Source of the DNA: Zymoseptoria tritici IPO323
Taxonomy: Eukaryota > Ascomycota > Dothideomycetes > Mycosphaerellales > Mycosphaerellaceae
Assembly: GCF_000219625.1 (NCBI RefSeq)
Contig: NC_018209.1
Location: forward strand, 620,001-684,000
Direction of reading: 5' to 3'
DNA length: 64,000 bases
In this document: positions 32,598-43,524 of the stretch, piece by piece
How positions within the stretch are numbered: position 1 is the first letter of the stretch
Layout of the letters: the number at the start of each line of letters is the position of its first letter
Position numbers and translations under genes: made by a program
The notes under the pieces: model-generated
What the model saw: the letters and a program-made list of their open reading frames with translations, nothing else
Databases searched by the model: none
Told to the model about the DNA's origin: nothing

Positions 32598-34325
32598 ATG
32601 TTAAACACCAAATCTCCATCTGAACCAAAGACCGTCGAACCGGATTCTCTCTCGGAACCTCCTCTACACGAAAATGGCTCCTACGATCCTAACAGTGGTG
32701 TAAAATACGGCCTCAAAAACCGACATCTAAGCATGCTCGCCCTGGCCGGCATCATCGGTCCAGGTCTCCTCGTGGGTTCTGGCCGTGCTCTTCAAAATGG
32801 TGGTCCGGCTTCATTATTGATTGGCTTTGGCGTCATCGGAATCATCGCGTTCTCCATCATGCAGAGTTTGGGAGAGCTGACGACGCTGTATCCGGGCGGT
32901 GGCAGTTTTGTGAGTCTGGCGGACAGGATGGTGGATCGGTCTTTCTCGGTGGCCGTCGGGTGGAACTACTGGATTATCTGGGTTGCTGTGCTGGCGAACG
33001 AGTACAACGTCATTTCGAGCATTTTTGTCTTCTGGAGCGATAAAGTGCCGATCTGGGGCTACTTCTTAATCTTCTGGTCGGTATTCTTAGTCTTCCAGCT
33101 GCTTGGTGTGGAAGTGTTTGGAGAGGCGGAGTTCTGGCTTGCCCTGATGAAACTTCTGGGTCTGGCGGCATACTTCGTGTTCAGCATCATCTATGCCTCC
33201 GGAGGACTCGTTGGTCAAGACGAGCCTTTGGGCTTTCGATACTGGCGGGATCCAGGTCCTTTCAATGGCAATGGCTTCCGTGGCGTGGCGGCTGTCTTCA
33301 GCTATTGCTCGACCTTCTATGCTGGAGTGGAGAGTGTAGCCGTCGCAGCGACTGAGACCAGGAATCCGAGCGTGGCTGTTCCGCAGGCAATTCGTCAGGT
33401 CTTTTGGCGGATCATCTTCGTTGTTAGTATCAGATGGAGGCAATGTTTCGTTCGTTATCGGTGCTAACGAATTGCCAGTACATGGGGTCTGCCTTCTTCT
33501 TTGGCCTGACGTGCCCAGCCAACGCCATTCAACTCGTCGATGGCTCCAGCCGCTCCCTTCAAAGTCCAATGACAGCCGCGATTCAAATCGCGGGCTGGCA
33601 AGGCGGCGTCCACTTGGTATGTCGCAACTCACGTTCCTGCTCGGGTTTTCGCCTTGACTGATCCGATCTAGATCAACGCCTTCATCTTCATCACCTGCCT
33701 CAGCGCTGTCAACAGCTCCATCTACATCGGCTCCCGTACAATCCTGTACATGGCACAAGGCGGCCAAGCGCCCGGTTTCCTCGGCAAGACCACCAAGCGC
33801 GGTGTGCCCGTCTACGCTATCTTGCTCACCAACGCCTTCGGCGCCCTGGCGATGATGAATGTCAGCACCGGCGCTGCGAGAGCATATGGCTACATCGTCA
33901 ATATCAGCGGTGTCTCCACGTTCCTTGTCTGGGGCAGCATCTCATTCATTCACATCCGCTTCCGCACAGCATGGAAGGTCCAAGGCCGCACCGTCGAAGA
34001 GCTACCTTTCAAGTCCATGCTCTATCCATGGAATGCCTACTTCGGCCTAGCAGCCAACGTATTCCTTGCGTTGGTGCAAGGCTGGGGGACTCTCGCGCCT
34101 TTCAACGCCGGCAACTTCGTCAGCGCATATATTCTCTTGCCGTTGTTTCCAGTGATATGGGTGGTGTTCAAGTTGATCAATCGGACGCATTTCCGGCGGG
34201 CAGAGGAGATTGATCTGGTATCCGGGAGGAGAGAGGATTTGGATGTTGTGAAGAAAGTGCTCTATACGGAAGGGGTGGGAGGGAAGAGTGTGCCGTGGTG
34301 GCGGAAAGTGTTAAAGAGCTGTTGA
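32598..34325 (+). CDS. amino-acid permease, fungal YAT family
   Basis: Three exons, 32598..33422, 33479..33616 and 33672..34325, encode 538 aa. The first helix block is LALAGIIGPGLLVGSGRALQ, the YAT-family signature, then FSIMQSLGELTTLYPGGGSF and GWNYWIIWVAVLANEYN. Splices are phase 0 and rejoin RIIFV-YMGSAFFFG and GVHL-INAFIFITCLSAVNSS. The first donor is GTTAGT, less common than GTRAGT. About 12 transmembrane segments are visible, with hydrophilic ends as usual. Such proteins import amino acids with protons at the plasma membrane, and the substrate range is usually broad. The start is the ATG of MLNTKSPSE; upstream in-frame codons are non-ATG. Confidence 0.93.
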
Positions 34326-34528
34326 ATTGATGTGTTGAGAGACAGTATCCTCCCTATCCCAGCCTTCCTCCATCCATAGCAGGCTGGCGGAACGTGCACA
34401 ATCTGTCGACAATGGGTCCACCACGCGAGTTCCTTTCGAGCAGTCTCGGTCCCGAGCACAAGAGCCACATCAAGGCACGAGAGGAGTCCGGCTGAGGTCC
34501 ACTTTGGATAGCCGGAGAGATGAGTATG

Positions 34529-35146
34529 CTAGGATGATAGACCAGCAAGTTTCTCAAGATTCACGCCGTCAACTCTGAGCTGCACCCACTCAACTAGCTC
34601 CTCCGCGCCGAGGCTACGATAGAACTGCAGACTGGGCTCGTTCCACTTCAAGCAGTTCCATTCCAACCTGCCTCCTTCAATCTTCTTGACTTCTTGTGCC
34701 AGTGATTGGATTAACAACTTTCCATACCCCTTCTTGCGGTACGCCGGTCGGACGAACAGGTCTTCCAGGTGAATGCCCGGTGCGCTACGCCAGGTGCTGT
34801 AGGTGGGAAAGTAGATGGCCATGCCTGCGACGGCGTGTGCAGATGCGTCGGACGATGAAGGGGCGCGAAGGATCAAAGTTTTGGCGTAACCGGAAGTGTT
34901 TTCGAATTGTGGTGAGCTGGAAGTCGAGGATGATGTGGTGGCGAAGACCAATGTATGTTGGAGAGAGGTTTCCGTCGCAAGGACCTTGTCCGGCTCATTC
35001 TCGTAGTTGGCGAGCTCCTTGATCATGGAAAGAATCTCAGGGACGTCTTTGCACGGCGAAGGTTAGCGACATTGCTGTTGACCAGACGGCCATGCAAACG
35101 TACCATCTCGGGTTGCGTGAGAGATTGAACATTCTCCGGTTGGCAT
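34529..35146 (-). CDS. GNAT N-acetyltransferase, diamine (spermidine/spermine)-type
   Basis: Exons complement(35104..35146) and complement(34529..35046) encode 186 aa. The short first exon codes MPTGECSISHATRD and joins to VPEILSMIKELANYENEPD, the N-terminal pattern of diamine acetyltransferases. The acetyl-CoA loop is VRPAYRKKGYGKLLIQSLA (RxxGxG/A type), preceded by HLEDLFV. The C-terminal WNCLKWNEPSLQFYRSLGAE is the typical end of this subfamily. It probably acetylates polyamines, thialysine or related amines in the cytosol. Donor GTACG and acceptor GCAAAG agree with the phase. Confidence 0.88.
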
Positions 35147-35431
35147 GTTTGCTTAGACAATCTCCAGAGAAGTGAAAGAGATAGGCAGATTTAGGTATAA
35201 TGGTTGATGTTTGTTGATATGCGATGTGATATGCGATGAAGCAAAGAACCGAAGAGTGAAGTGTAGTCACAAGCTTGAAGATCGGCAGTTTTACCGCAGA
35301 AAGCCCGACGCCCTACAGAGCGCTGGACGCAAGAAGGAGCACTCCTCTAGACCACGGGAACCACGAACAAGCCATTTGCTGAATCACATCGATTTCGTGC
35401 AAAGCTCGGAACGCACTCGGTGTCTGACAAT

Positions 35432-36586
35432 TTACAATCGTCCATGTCCGGGGACCATAGCATTATGACCCCATGTAACTTTCCACTGACCATCATGCCA
35501 CTCCATGAGTGAGCACTCAGAGAACAACTTGGCGTACATGCGCTGCATGAAGCGAGGTGTGATCGCATGCACATCTCTGTCGGCAGCCGGCGGACACGTG
35601 ATCTTGTTGAAGAGGACAAGATCCTCCAAGGACTTGGAAATCCTACGCTCACGGAGTTGGCGCTGTGCACCTGCAGCTCTACGACGTGGTGGGGAGACGT
35701 TCGGCGTCTGCCCCCCAATGGCAAGATCTCGTAGCATATTCCACTCTCGCAAGGGCAGTGGTGGAAGCACACGATCCAGGACTTCGGCATACCAACGCCG
35801 GGTCATATTCGCGACACGGACCTTTGGCATCGGTCTCATCCACGAGTTGAGCTCCGGAATCTGTGGCTTGAGAGTACGCGTCTGATGTAGCTCAGATCGG
35901 GAGATTGCTGGCGGGGAAGCACTGAGTTGTGATGATAGGAGCGCGCGGAGTTGAGGCGTAAGCTCAGGCACAGGCTTCGTATTTCGTTTCCTGCCTATTG
36001 GCGGCTGCTCCGGCTCTGTGCCCTTCTGTGCAGCTGGTCTGCTGTCTCCCTCTCCGCTTCCTTCTTCGATCGACTCTGCTCTTTGACCCTCGGCTGGGAG
36101 TAAGGGCTGCATCAACTCGTGTCTCCGTTTACCGACTCGGCCGTACGTCAAAGCCAATGTCTTGTACAATGGTCCGAGCTCGCCATCGTTTGCTCTTCGG
36201 AGCTGATTCAGAGCCTTGCGAGCCTGCTGGTGCTGCATTTGCAGACGACATTGTGTCCCGGGCTTTTCGTGGTCCACGTCTGACCGCAACCGATACACCC
36301 GAAAGCGTGCCAGAGCATGCTGAGCCAAGTAGGTCCGAGAACTTGGATCTGGTAGATACGAGCACTCGCGTAGAATGGCCCTCAATGTATGGCGAGCTTG
36401 AACAACCAAGTCTGATTCCGACTGCCTCGAACGGCGTTTGCCTCCATCCTTCGTACCGTCGAATGGCAATCTTCCTTCCGCATCTCCATCATGCTCTTTG
36501 TAAAGATGTCGCGTTGCAATGCTTCGGCTCCTTCTAGCTGATGTGATCACCGTCCTCGATCTTGCCAGCAACAAACAACACTTCAT
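35432..36586 (-). CDS. LYR-motif (LYRM-like) mitochondrial protein
   Basis: Single exon, 384 aa. The N-terminus MKCCLLLARSRTVITSARRS is rich in Arg, Ser and hydrophobics and fits a mitochondrial presequence. A LYR-type helix begins at VQARHTLRAILRECSYLPDP and continues SRTYLAQHALARFRVYR, a pattern I associate with the fungal LYRM2-like family. A long, basic, Pro-rich linker follows, then a second conserved part with RRWYAEVLDRVLPPLP and ITPRFMQRMYAKLFSECSLM. LYR proteins adapt acyl-carrier protein and iron-sulfur assembly to respiratory-complex or ribosome partners; the partner here is unknown. Head-to-head with the MBF gene, with 323 bases between starts. Confidence 0.82.
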   Translation of the reverse strand: MKCCLLLARSRTVITSARRSRSIATRHLYKEHDGDAEGRLPFDGTKDGGKRRSRQSESDLVVQARHTLRAILRECSYLPDPSSRTYLAQHALARFRVYRLRSDVDHEKPGTQCRLQMQHQQARKALNQLRRANDGELGPLYKTLALTYGRVGKRRHELMQPLLPAEGQRAESIEEGSGEGDSRPAAQKGTEPEQPPIGRKRNTKPVPELTPQLRALLSSQLSASPPAISRSELHQTRTLKPQIPELNSWMRPMPKVRVANMTRRWYAEVLDRVLPPLPLREWNMLRDLAIGGQTPNVSPPRRRAAGAQRQLRERRISKSLEDLVLFNKITCPPAADRDVHAITPRFMQRMYAKLFSECSLMEWHDGQWKVTWGHNAMVPGHGRL

Positions 36587-36909
36587 CGCACTCCATGCTT
36601 GTCCAGATTCACTTCATCGCGCTCTTCCTCCCGTGGTCCAAATGTTGATCGTATCAAAAAGACCGTACGCCTCATGAGCTAACTCGAAGCTCCTGCTCGG
36701 TGGAATGTCGGTCCGCGGTCTTGGCATGGCGTCGCGCCTCGCGCTTTGCTCACTCTCCGAAAGACGTGACTTCTACGCGTCAACCCCAATCGTCCCCATT
36801 GCGATAGGTTGCCCTCCACATGCCCATGCGTGCCGTTCGAATACACTACTCCGACCCCCGTCCCTCACGCCCTTGCGTGGTCGCATAAACGCCATTGACG
36901 ACCGCAACG
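36587..36909. promoter_or_regulatory. divergent promoter of the LYR gene and the MBF subunit gene
   Basis: 323 bases between head-to-head starts. A palindromic ACGCGT (MluI cell-cycle box core) lies at 36775-36780, 130 bases before the MBF ATG. This hexamer is the known binding core of MBF itself, so self-regulation is possible but unproven. Confidence 0.5.
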
Positions 36910-39729
36910 ATGCCACCGACCCCGCAACAATCCTATCAGCATATGGCACAGCAGTCGCCGCAATACCAGACATCCTCGCAACCCGCCGCCCACTCGTCCT
37001 ACCCGAATCACGGTTACAGCGTCTCGTTCGATGCTGGTCAACATCCTGCCTCTCAGCCGGCACCAAACTATGCTCAGAGTTTTCCGAACGGCCCTGTGTC
37101 AAATCCCGGCTTTTCAAGGAGTTTTGGCGATCAGAATATGAAGCAGATGAGAGGAGGATATGCGCCCGAGCCTCAAATATACACAGTGCGCGGTATTGTC
37201 CAGAAGGGACTGAGCTTCGCTAACCTATTCGCAGGCAGTATACTCGGGCGTGTCCGTGTACGAGCTAGAGGTCCACAATGTTGCCGTGATGCGTCGGCGC
37301 AGCGACGGTTGGCTCAATGCTACGCAGATCCTCAAGGTCGCCGGTGTCGACAAGGGAAAGCGGACGAAAGTACTTGAGAAGGAGATTCTACCGGGCGAGC
37401 ATGAAAAGGTACAAGGAGGCTACGGCAAATACCAAGGTACCTGGATCAGCTATCAGCGAGGCCGGGAGTTCTGCCGACAATATGGCGTCGAGGATCTCTT
37501 GCGGCCATTGCTCGATTACGACGTCAGCGCAGATGGTACCAGTGGACCAGGAGCACAAGAGACGCCCACAAAGGAGCAAGCCATGGCCGCCCAGCGGAAG
37601 AAATTCTACAATTCCAGTGCTGGCCAGGACCCTCGACCGAACGGACAGCCGCAATCCAATGGCACATTTTTCTCCAATATATCACCGACGACCTCTGTCG
37701 CGCTCGCCGCGATGAACAAAGCAGCCCGACTCAACTCGCCCAGACCGAGGCCTTCTACTACGCGGCGGCCCTCTTCGCAACAGGATCCTGCTGGAAGTCA
37801 ATACAGCGACGTTGATAGACTAGAATCCGGATACAACACCCAACCGAATGGAGAACCGCCACGGAAGCGCATGCGACACGACGATCAAGACATGGGCCCA
37901 CCCGAGCTTCCCCTGGACGCCTCGATGAGATCCATGACTCCGACCGAGCCAAATGAGAGTTTCCTGTACGAGCACGCACTAATGCAGGACTCAGTCAACA
38001 GCGCAGGCGAGCCCATAGCTCTTCCACCACTACCGAATCCGACCACTGAAGAGCAACAGGAAAAGATGAACTTGATCTTGGACCTTTTCGCCGAGCAGGG
38101 GCGCACTGACTACGCTTCGCATCCTGCTCTTCAGCAGCTGACGAATGAAGACTTCAACATGCCCCTGGACGCTTCCGCGAACAACGCCTTACACTGGGCT
38201 GCCACCTTAGCCAAAGTGCCTCTGCTGAGATTACTGATACAGAAGGGTGCCAGCATCTGGCGTGGCAATGCCGCAGGACAGTCGCCATTGATAAGCGCGG
38301 TCCTCGTGAGCAATTGCTGGGAGCACTCTTGCTTTCCGGAAGTCCTGGAACTCCTCGGCCCACTTATTGAGGTTCGGGATGTGCAAGGCCGTACCATTCT
38401 GCATCACATCGCGGTGTCCTCTGGCATCAAGGGACGCCAGCCTTGTAGTAAGTACTACCTCGAAGCACTCTTGGAGTTCCTGGTCAGAATAGGCACTCAA
38501 TCGACAGCTCTCAACGCTGCCCAAGAGGCGTCGCAAGAGAGTTCGAGCCAAGAGGCGAGAGGGCCTGTCAGCCTCGTTCGGTTCCTGTCGCACATTGTCA
38601 ACGCCAGAGACAAAGCCGGCAATACCGCGCTCAATCTTGTCGCAAGGATCGGGAACCGAAGCATCATTCAACAATTGCTTGAAATTCATGCCGATCCAAG
38701 TCTGCCCAATAACAAGGGAGTTTGCGCGAAAGACTTTGGTGTGGGTGTCGAACCAGGAGAGCAGCCGTACCCGAACGGTGGGCTTGCGAGCCAACAAGAC
38801 ATGGACGCATCGAACATGCATCCGAGTCAAGTATCATCGGATCCTGCTGCAGCGGATGGCGACACGACAAACAAGCTGAGTCAAGCCGAGGATTTGGGCC
38901 AGGACTTCGTTTCTTGTGTGTATTTCTCCTCTCCACTGAATGACACAGGCTCCTACTGACAACAATCGCAGCTATGACATCCATGTTTACGCAAAATCTT
39001 GCCTCTCACAAAGAGCTTTTGCGAAACCGTGCTGAGCAAATTGACCAATTCAACGAGCAGATCCGTGAGCTGAGCGCAATACAACGGGAAGAAGTCGAGC
39101 AGCTACATGAGCGGAAGGAGCGCGTGCGGCTTCGCGAGGAACGCCAGGTCAAGATCGCTAATTTACGGAGAGAGATCGAGAAGAAGAAGGCTACCGCGAA
39201 GCGCACGACAAACCGCCGAAATGGGAACAGGTCACCCTCGCAAGTCAAGAGAGATGTCGTTCCAGGCTGGCTTAGCGAAGGTGCACAGAACGTCCTCTCC
39301 GCTGAGACTGAAGACGGACGACCCGATCCGGAGCAGCGTCATTTCCTGACGACCCAAGTCCCGCCCTCAAGATCTCTGCAAGCCCGAATCAACGCCTTCG
39401 CAAAGAGCAACGCCCAACTCGAACACCAAGCCGCACAACTCCGCTCACGATCGACAGAGGTCCAAGCCATGTACCGCAAGGTCGTCTCCATGTGCACTGG
39501 CGTGCCGGAGCGCGACGTTGAACAGAGCCTACCAGCACTGGTGGCAGCAGTGGAGAGTGAGCAAGGCAGTCTCGGAAAGCAGGACGTTGGCCGCGTGCGC
39601 GACTTCCTGCGACGCGTCGATGGAGGACGTGATTCTAGTCAGCCGAAGCTAGAGATCAATCATACGATTAGTCAGGCGGCGCAGAGGGCGGCTGTGGCAG
39701 CTGCGCACGCGCAGGCTGGCAAAGACTGA
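36910..39729 (+). CDS. MBP1: APSES-domain cell-cycle transcription factor, DNA-binding MBF subunit
   Basis: Three exons, 36910..37185, 37235..38915 and 38972..39729, encode 904 aa. The N-terminus is Gln/Pro/Ser-rich. The APSES (KilA-N type) DNA-binding domain starts VYSGVSVYELEVHNVAVMRR and includes DGWLNATQILKVAGVDKGKR and GGYGKYQGTWISYQRGREF. Ankyrin repeats follow: NALHWAATLAKVPLLRLLIQ, GQSPLISAVLVSN, GRTILHHIAVSSG and GNTALNLVARIGNRSIIQQL. The third exon is a long coiled coil (about 38980-39190) and a helical C-terminal dimerisation region as in Swi6/Mbp1/Res proteins. MBF activates G1/S genes through ACGCGT elements. Having its own APSES domain, it is the Mbp1/Res2/Swi4 type, not Swi6. 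Splice phases agree. Confidence 0.94.
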
Positions 39730-40738
39730 TGATCTGTCTTGAGATACGATGTCACCCCAGAGACGAGAATGTGCGGACATTTGATCTTCCTTGCCTGCGT
39801 ATTAGCGATGTGGTTGCCATTGAAAGGAGCATTACTTGGCACGGACTGCAGATCAATATTTGGACATACTAGAAATGTCGCATACTTGGACAGCCATACC
39901 GCCTTGCAAGTGGCATATTTCGGCAACAGAAGAGCACAAGAGAAGGTAGATGTTATCGCTCGTGCTTGCGCTAGACTGAGTCATATAACAAGGATAATGG
40001 ACTCAGCAGGATACGAACCTGGTCGCAGCCGCGGCTCACGTTCCGATCGCCGTGGTCATCCATGGGTCACTCCCCTGCACCTTCCCAGCACGGCACAGCT
40101 CATTTCCACGGCGTTTGTCGGCGTCTCGGCGGTTGCTCTGGGTTCCCCTTCGCAGCACTGGCCGGCCAATGAGGTACCCACGGTGGTGTGTCGTCGGGAC
40201 AGAGTTTCTGCCCGACGTGCCGTGCTGTCAAGCGATATGAGCTAGATCTCTCTGAACACGATACCGTGGCTTCGCCGGGGCGGTACACGTGGCTGTGATC
40301 CGTTCGGTTTCTCTGCGACTACCTGGAAAGCATGAGCCACACTCGACGGCGGCGGCGCACGTCGCCAACCATGACAGCTGAATCTAGACAGGGCTGCGGA
40401 AGTCGATTCGCTGGGGCGGGCTGCGAGTCCATGTATTGATGTGCATTCAAAGTTCGAGCTAGGGTCAGATAATAGCTGAGACCTTCGGACAATCTGCGGG
40501 CGAACGGTTTGACAGCCTGACAGGAGTGTGGAGAAGCCTTGGAAATGATGTTGACCAGGCTCAGCAGTGGCCTCTCTGTGCCCGCAGTTCAGACCGCCCA
40601 CCGGGCAACAGGACGCGACAGGCCCATCCGCCATCGCCACGGGAATCTGGTGTCGATGGTGCCGGTGTCCTTGACTACCTTCGAGGCACAACTCCCGCAC
40701 CAAGGCGAGGGACAGCATTCCCATCGACCTCCATCACC
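39730..40738. other. intergenic region
   Basis: 1009 bases. A 168-codon open frame (39739-40245) has no domain features. A tRNA-like B-box resemblance near 40010 was examined and rejected. The right part carries the promoter of the C2H2-type gene. Confidence 0.5.
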
Positions 40739-42292
40739 ATGGACATTGTTTACGATCTTCTCAAATACTACGAAGAATATGGCGTCGTCATCTGCGTCCA
40801 GTGCCAATTCGCAGTACAGCCGACCGCGTTGACGAGTCACCTGTTGAAACATCAAATTTATCGCAATGAGCGGCGCCAGCTGTTGGCATCTCTTTACAAA
40901 CTTCGTCTGGAGTCGCCATGCCGTGTACGCGATCCACCTCGGGGCTCGCCACCGATCGCGGAATTGCCCGTCTACCGTGGATATCGGTGTGAAGCGGAGG
41001 AATGCGATCATGTGTGCGCCAGCCATAAACGCATGTCGCAGCACTGGAGTGACGTCCACGGCGAGCGAGAGAGCCGCAAGGTGCAAGCTCGCGAGGCTTG
41101 GTTACAAACCTTCTTCCGTGGCAACAAGGTCCGGTACTTTGAAGTCGCTCCTCCACCGAGGCCGCCATCCGTTGCAGCGCCGTCAGAAACGTCTCCACCT
41201 GAGACAACATCACAAGACCCCCAAGACACAAAACTGCCAAAGTCTCAATACGAACAGCTTTGCGGCAATGTCAGTCGATCAGCAGGCGACGTTTCGGCCC
41301 TGGACCTGGAAGCCATGCGCTACTATCACCACTATCTTACCAGTGATACTGTTGTCCCAGCATACGTACATTCACACGGACGTGATGGACCGTCTGCGCG
41401 CTGGCGGACGAAAATTTCCCACGAGGCCCATTGTCATCAATTTCTCATGTATGCCATACTAGCATACGCTGCTCTTGAAGCTTCATATACTTCCACCGAC
41501 ACAAAGGAAGCTCGAAAGCATCGAGAATCGTGCTTCCGGTACCAGACGGCCGGCCTTGGAGACTTTCTGGCCCACTCACAGCGTCCAGGCCCTAGCAATG
41601 CAGTCGCTTTGATCGCCTACGCAACGCTGATCAACGGCCAGCACTTCTGCAGTCTGCCGAACTGCGATGATGGTTTTGCGTCTTTCAGTCAAGCCGCGGA
41701 ATTGGTCCATCTCGTCCGTGGCCAATACGAGACGCAACTTTCTGTGCAAAACTTTCTCCCACCCGACAGTGACTTTCGCCTTTCACGGGACGACGTGCAA
41801 TTTTTGACTGACCCGGAATATTCACTTCGCCGACCCATGCCAACCATGTCTCCCAAGATGCGCGCGTGGCTCGAAAACCTTTCAGACGATCTGTACCATG
41901 CACTGGCTACTTCCCGCGGAAAGCCAACGAAGGATGACTGGGACCCGCAGATATATTCGTACGCTATCAAGCTACTTCTTCCAGCATACGAGCACGCCTT
42001 CGCCGTAGCCTCAGAATTGATCTCGTCTGGTCATTGGGATGCCAAGCTCGAGATAATGCCCTCGGACTCGCCCGGACTCGCTTTCTGGGCCAGGTTCGTG
42101 CCGGAGAATTTCGTCAGCCTCCTTCGCAAAGGTAGACCCGCTGCGCTAGTGATTTTTGCGCACTGGTGGTGGTTGACACGGGGCATTGAAGCCACTACGT
42201 GGTTCGCAAAAGGCCATGCTCGGAGCGTGTTGGCTTGGATCGCCAGTGGCCTCAACGGTGACCTTCAGGGGCTCGTGACGAGGTTGATGTGA
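40739..42292 (+). CDS. C2H2-type zinc protein with UPC2-like C-terminal regulatory domain
   Basis: Single exon, 517 aa, from ATG 40739 (MDIVYDLLKYYEEYGVV); upstream in-frame codons lack an ATG. Residues near 18-40 (VICVQCQFAVQPTALTSHLL, then KH) form a CxxC...HxxxH finger as in the DUF3505-type proteins, and a second set occurs at YRCEAEECDHVCASHKRMSQ with HWSDVH after it. The C-terminal ~300 residues resemble the Upc2-like part of fungal Zn2Cys6 factors: LDLEAMRYYHHYLT, AILAYAALEASYTSTDTKEA and, at the end, ARPAALVIFAHWWWL-type sequence (RKGRPAALVIFAHWWWLTRG). No Zn2Cys6 cluster is seen. It is likely a regulator, with target unknown. Confidence 0.8.
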   Translation: MDIVYDLLKYYEEYGVVICVQCQFAVQPTALTSHLLKHQIYRNERRQLLASLYKLRLESPCRVRDPPRGSPPIAELPVYRGYRCEAEECDHVCASHKRMSQHWSDVHGERESRKVQAREAWLQTFFRGNKVRYFEVAPPPRPPSVAAPSETSPPETTSQDPQDTKLPKSQYEQLCGNVSRSAGDVSALDLEAMRYYHHYLTSDTVVPAYVHSHGRDGPSARWRTKISHEAHCHQFLMYAILAYAALEASYTSTDTKEARKHRESCFRYQTAGLGDFLAHSQRPGPSNAVALIAYATLINGQHFCSLPNCDDGFASFSQAAELVHLVRGQYETQLSVQNFLPPDSDFRLSRDDVQFLTDPEYSLRRPMPTMSPKMRAWLENLSDDLYHALATSRGKPTKDDWDPQIYSYAIKLLLPAYEHAFAVASELISSGHWDAKLEIMPSDSPGLAFWARFVPENFVSLLRKGRPAALVIFAHWWWLTRGIEATTWFAKGHARSVLAWIASGLNGDLQGLVTRLM

Positions 42293-42588
42293 GACTGGCG
42301 GAGCGCAAGCGGTACCACAGTCCGAGCACCGTCAAGTCTGGCGGCCCTCTCGATCTGAGTGGGATGCGTGACTTGAAAGACCACGCAAGAGAAGAGAACG
42401 AAGACTCTTTTGGCAGGGGGCCCCATGCCGGACTTGGCTCCGCTGACTCCTCATTCTTCCCCACTTTGCTGCAACATCTCCCTCGGATGGTTCAGCTTGA
42501 AGGATTATCCCGAGAACAGCCAGTGGCATGAAATGCTTTGCCACTGGCTCGTCTTCAAAGATACATCCCACATCGGGCGGCAAACATC

Positions 42589-43524
42589 ATGTTCACTACA
42601 AAGTATAGTGCACGGGCACTCAAGCCCATCCACCGGCGGAGGACAACAATCAGGAGCACTGGTATCGCAGCACGATGTTTCAGCAACAGTGCAGTCTTCC
42701 GATCGGAACAACAGGAGCTCAAGATTAGTGATCGAATGAGTCTCCAGAACCGGACCATCTTGGTCACTGGTGGCGGCCGCGGGATCGGCTTTGCGATATG
42801 CAAGGCGATCGCACAGATGGGAGGCAATGTCGCTGTGATTGATACTCTCGAAAAGCCCGCGAACGAGTTCCACACATTGAAGGAACGATTCGGCGTCGAA
42901 GCTTTTTACTTCCGTGGAGATGTCACCAAGCAAGACTCCCTAGAGCAAGCATTCGAAGGCACCGTGCAATCGGCGGGAGAGATCAACGGCTGCGTCACGG
43001 CAGCAGGAATCGTCATCGACAAGCCATTCTTCGATCATGGCTGGGAGGAATGCATGCGAGTTCTCGCTATCAATGTGATGGGCACGTTCTGGACTGCGAA
43101 GCTGGTCTCGCAGCACATGGCAAACCACGGCAAAGGTGGAAGTCTGGTCATGATCGCCAGTGTCGCGGCGCAAGGCATCAAGATTCCACAGCAACAGATC
43201 TCTTTGTACAACATGTCGAAGGCTGGAGTCAAAGGCCTCGTTGGTCCACTCTCGGTGGAAATGGCTGTCAACAACATTCGTGTGAACTCGATCAGCCCAG
43301 GAGTCATTATGTCGCCAATGACGGAAGGGCTGAAAACCATGTATCCGGAGCTGCTGAAGATGTTCGAGAATGCCGCCCCCGCGAGACGGATTGGAATGCC
43401 GGCGGATCTGACCCCTGCGGTTATTTACCTGCTCAGCGACGCTGCTTCATTCACGACGGGAGCTGATCTGCCGATCACTGGTGGCTTGCATGCGGGTACT
43501 TCGATGGAGTGGTTAGGCCAATAG
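42589..43524 (+). CDS. short-chain dehydrogenase/reductase, possibly mitochondrial
   Basis: Single exon, 311 aa, from the ATG of MFTTKYSARALK; the longer reading begins at TTG. The first ~60 residues are Arg/Ser/Thr-rich with almost no acidic residues until SEQQELKIS and look like a mitochondrial presequence; a shorter product could begin at MSLQNRTILV. The Rossmann motif is TGGGRGIGFA, the catalytic Ser is in VMIASVAAQ and the YxxxK pair in LYNMSK, followed by IRVNSISPG. The C-terminus has a TGADLPITGG-type end typical of classical SDRs. Fungal relatives include sorbose reductase and arabinitol dehydrogenase; the substrate is unassigned. Confidence 0.9.
   Translation: MFTTKYSARALKPIHRRRTTIRSTGIAARCFSNSAVFRSEQQELKISDRMSLQNRTILVTGGGRGIGFAICKAIAQMGGNVAVIDTLEKPANEFHTLKERFGVEAFYFRGDVTKQDSLEQAFEGTVQSAGEINGCVTAAGIVIDKPFFDHGWEECMRVLAINVMGTFWTAKLVSQHMANHGKGGSLVMIASVAAQGIKIPQQQISLYNMSKAGVKGLVGPLSVEMAVNNIRVNSISPGVIMSPMTEGLKTMYPELLKMFENAAPARRIGMPADLTPAVIYLLSDAASFTTGADLPITGGLHAGTSMEWLGQ

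Noticed and set aside
40008..40025. GGATACGAACC on plus (minus-strand GGTTCGTATCC), resembling a tRNA B box
   Set aside because: The T stem pairs only partly, the matching acceptor half GGACTCA is not found at the right distance and no A box is present.
39739..40245. 168-codon open frame between the MBF and C2H2 genes
   Set aside because: No domain, no splice logic and random-looking composition; no homologue recognised.
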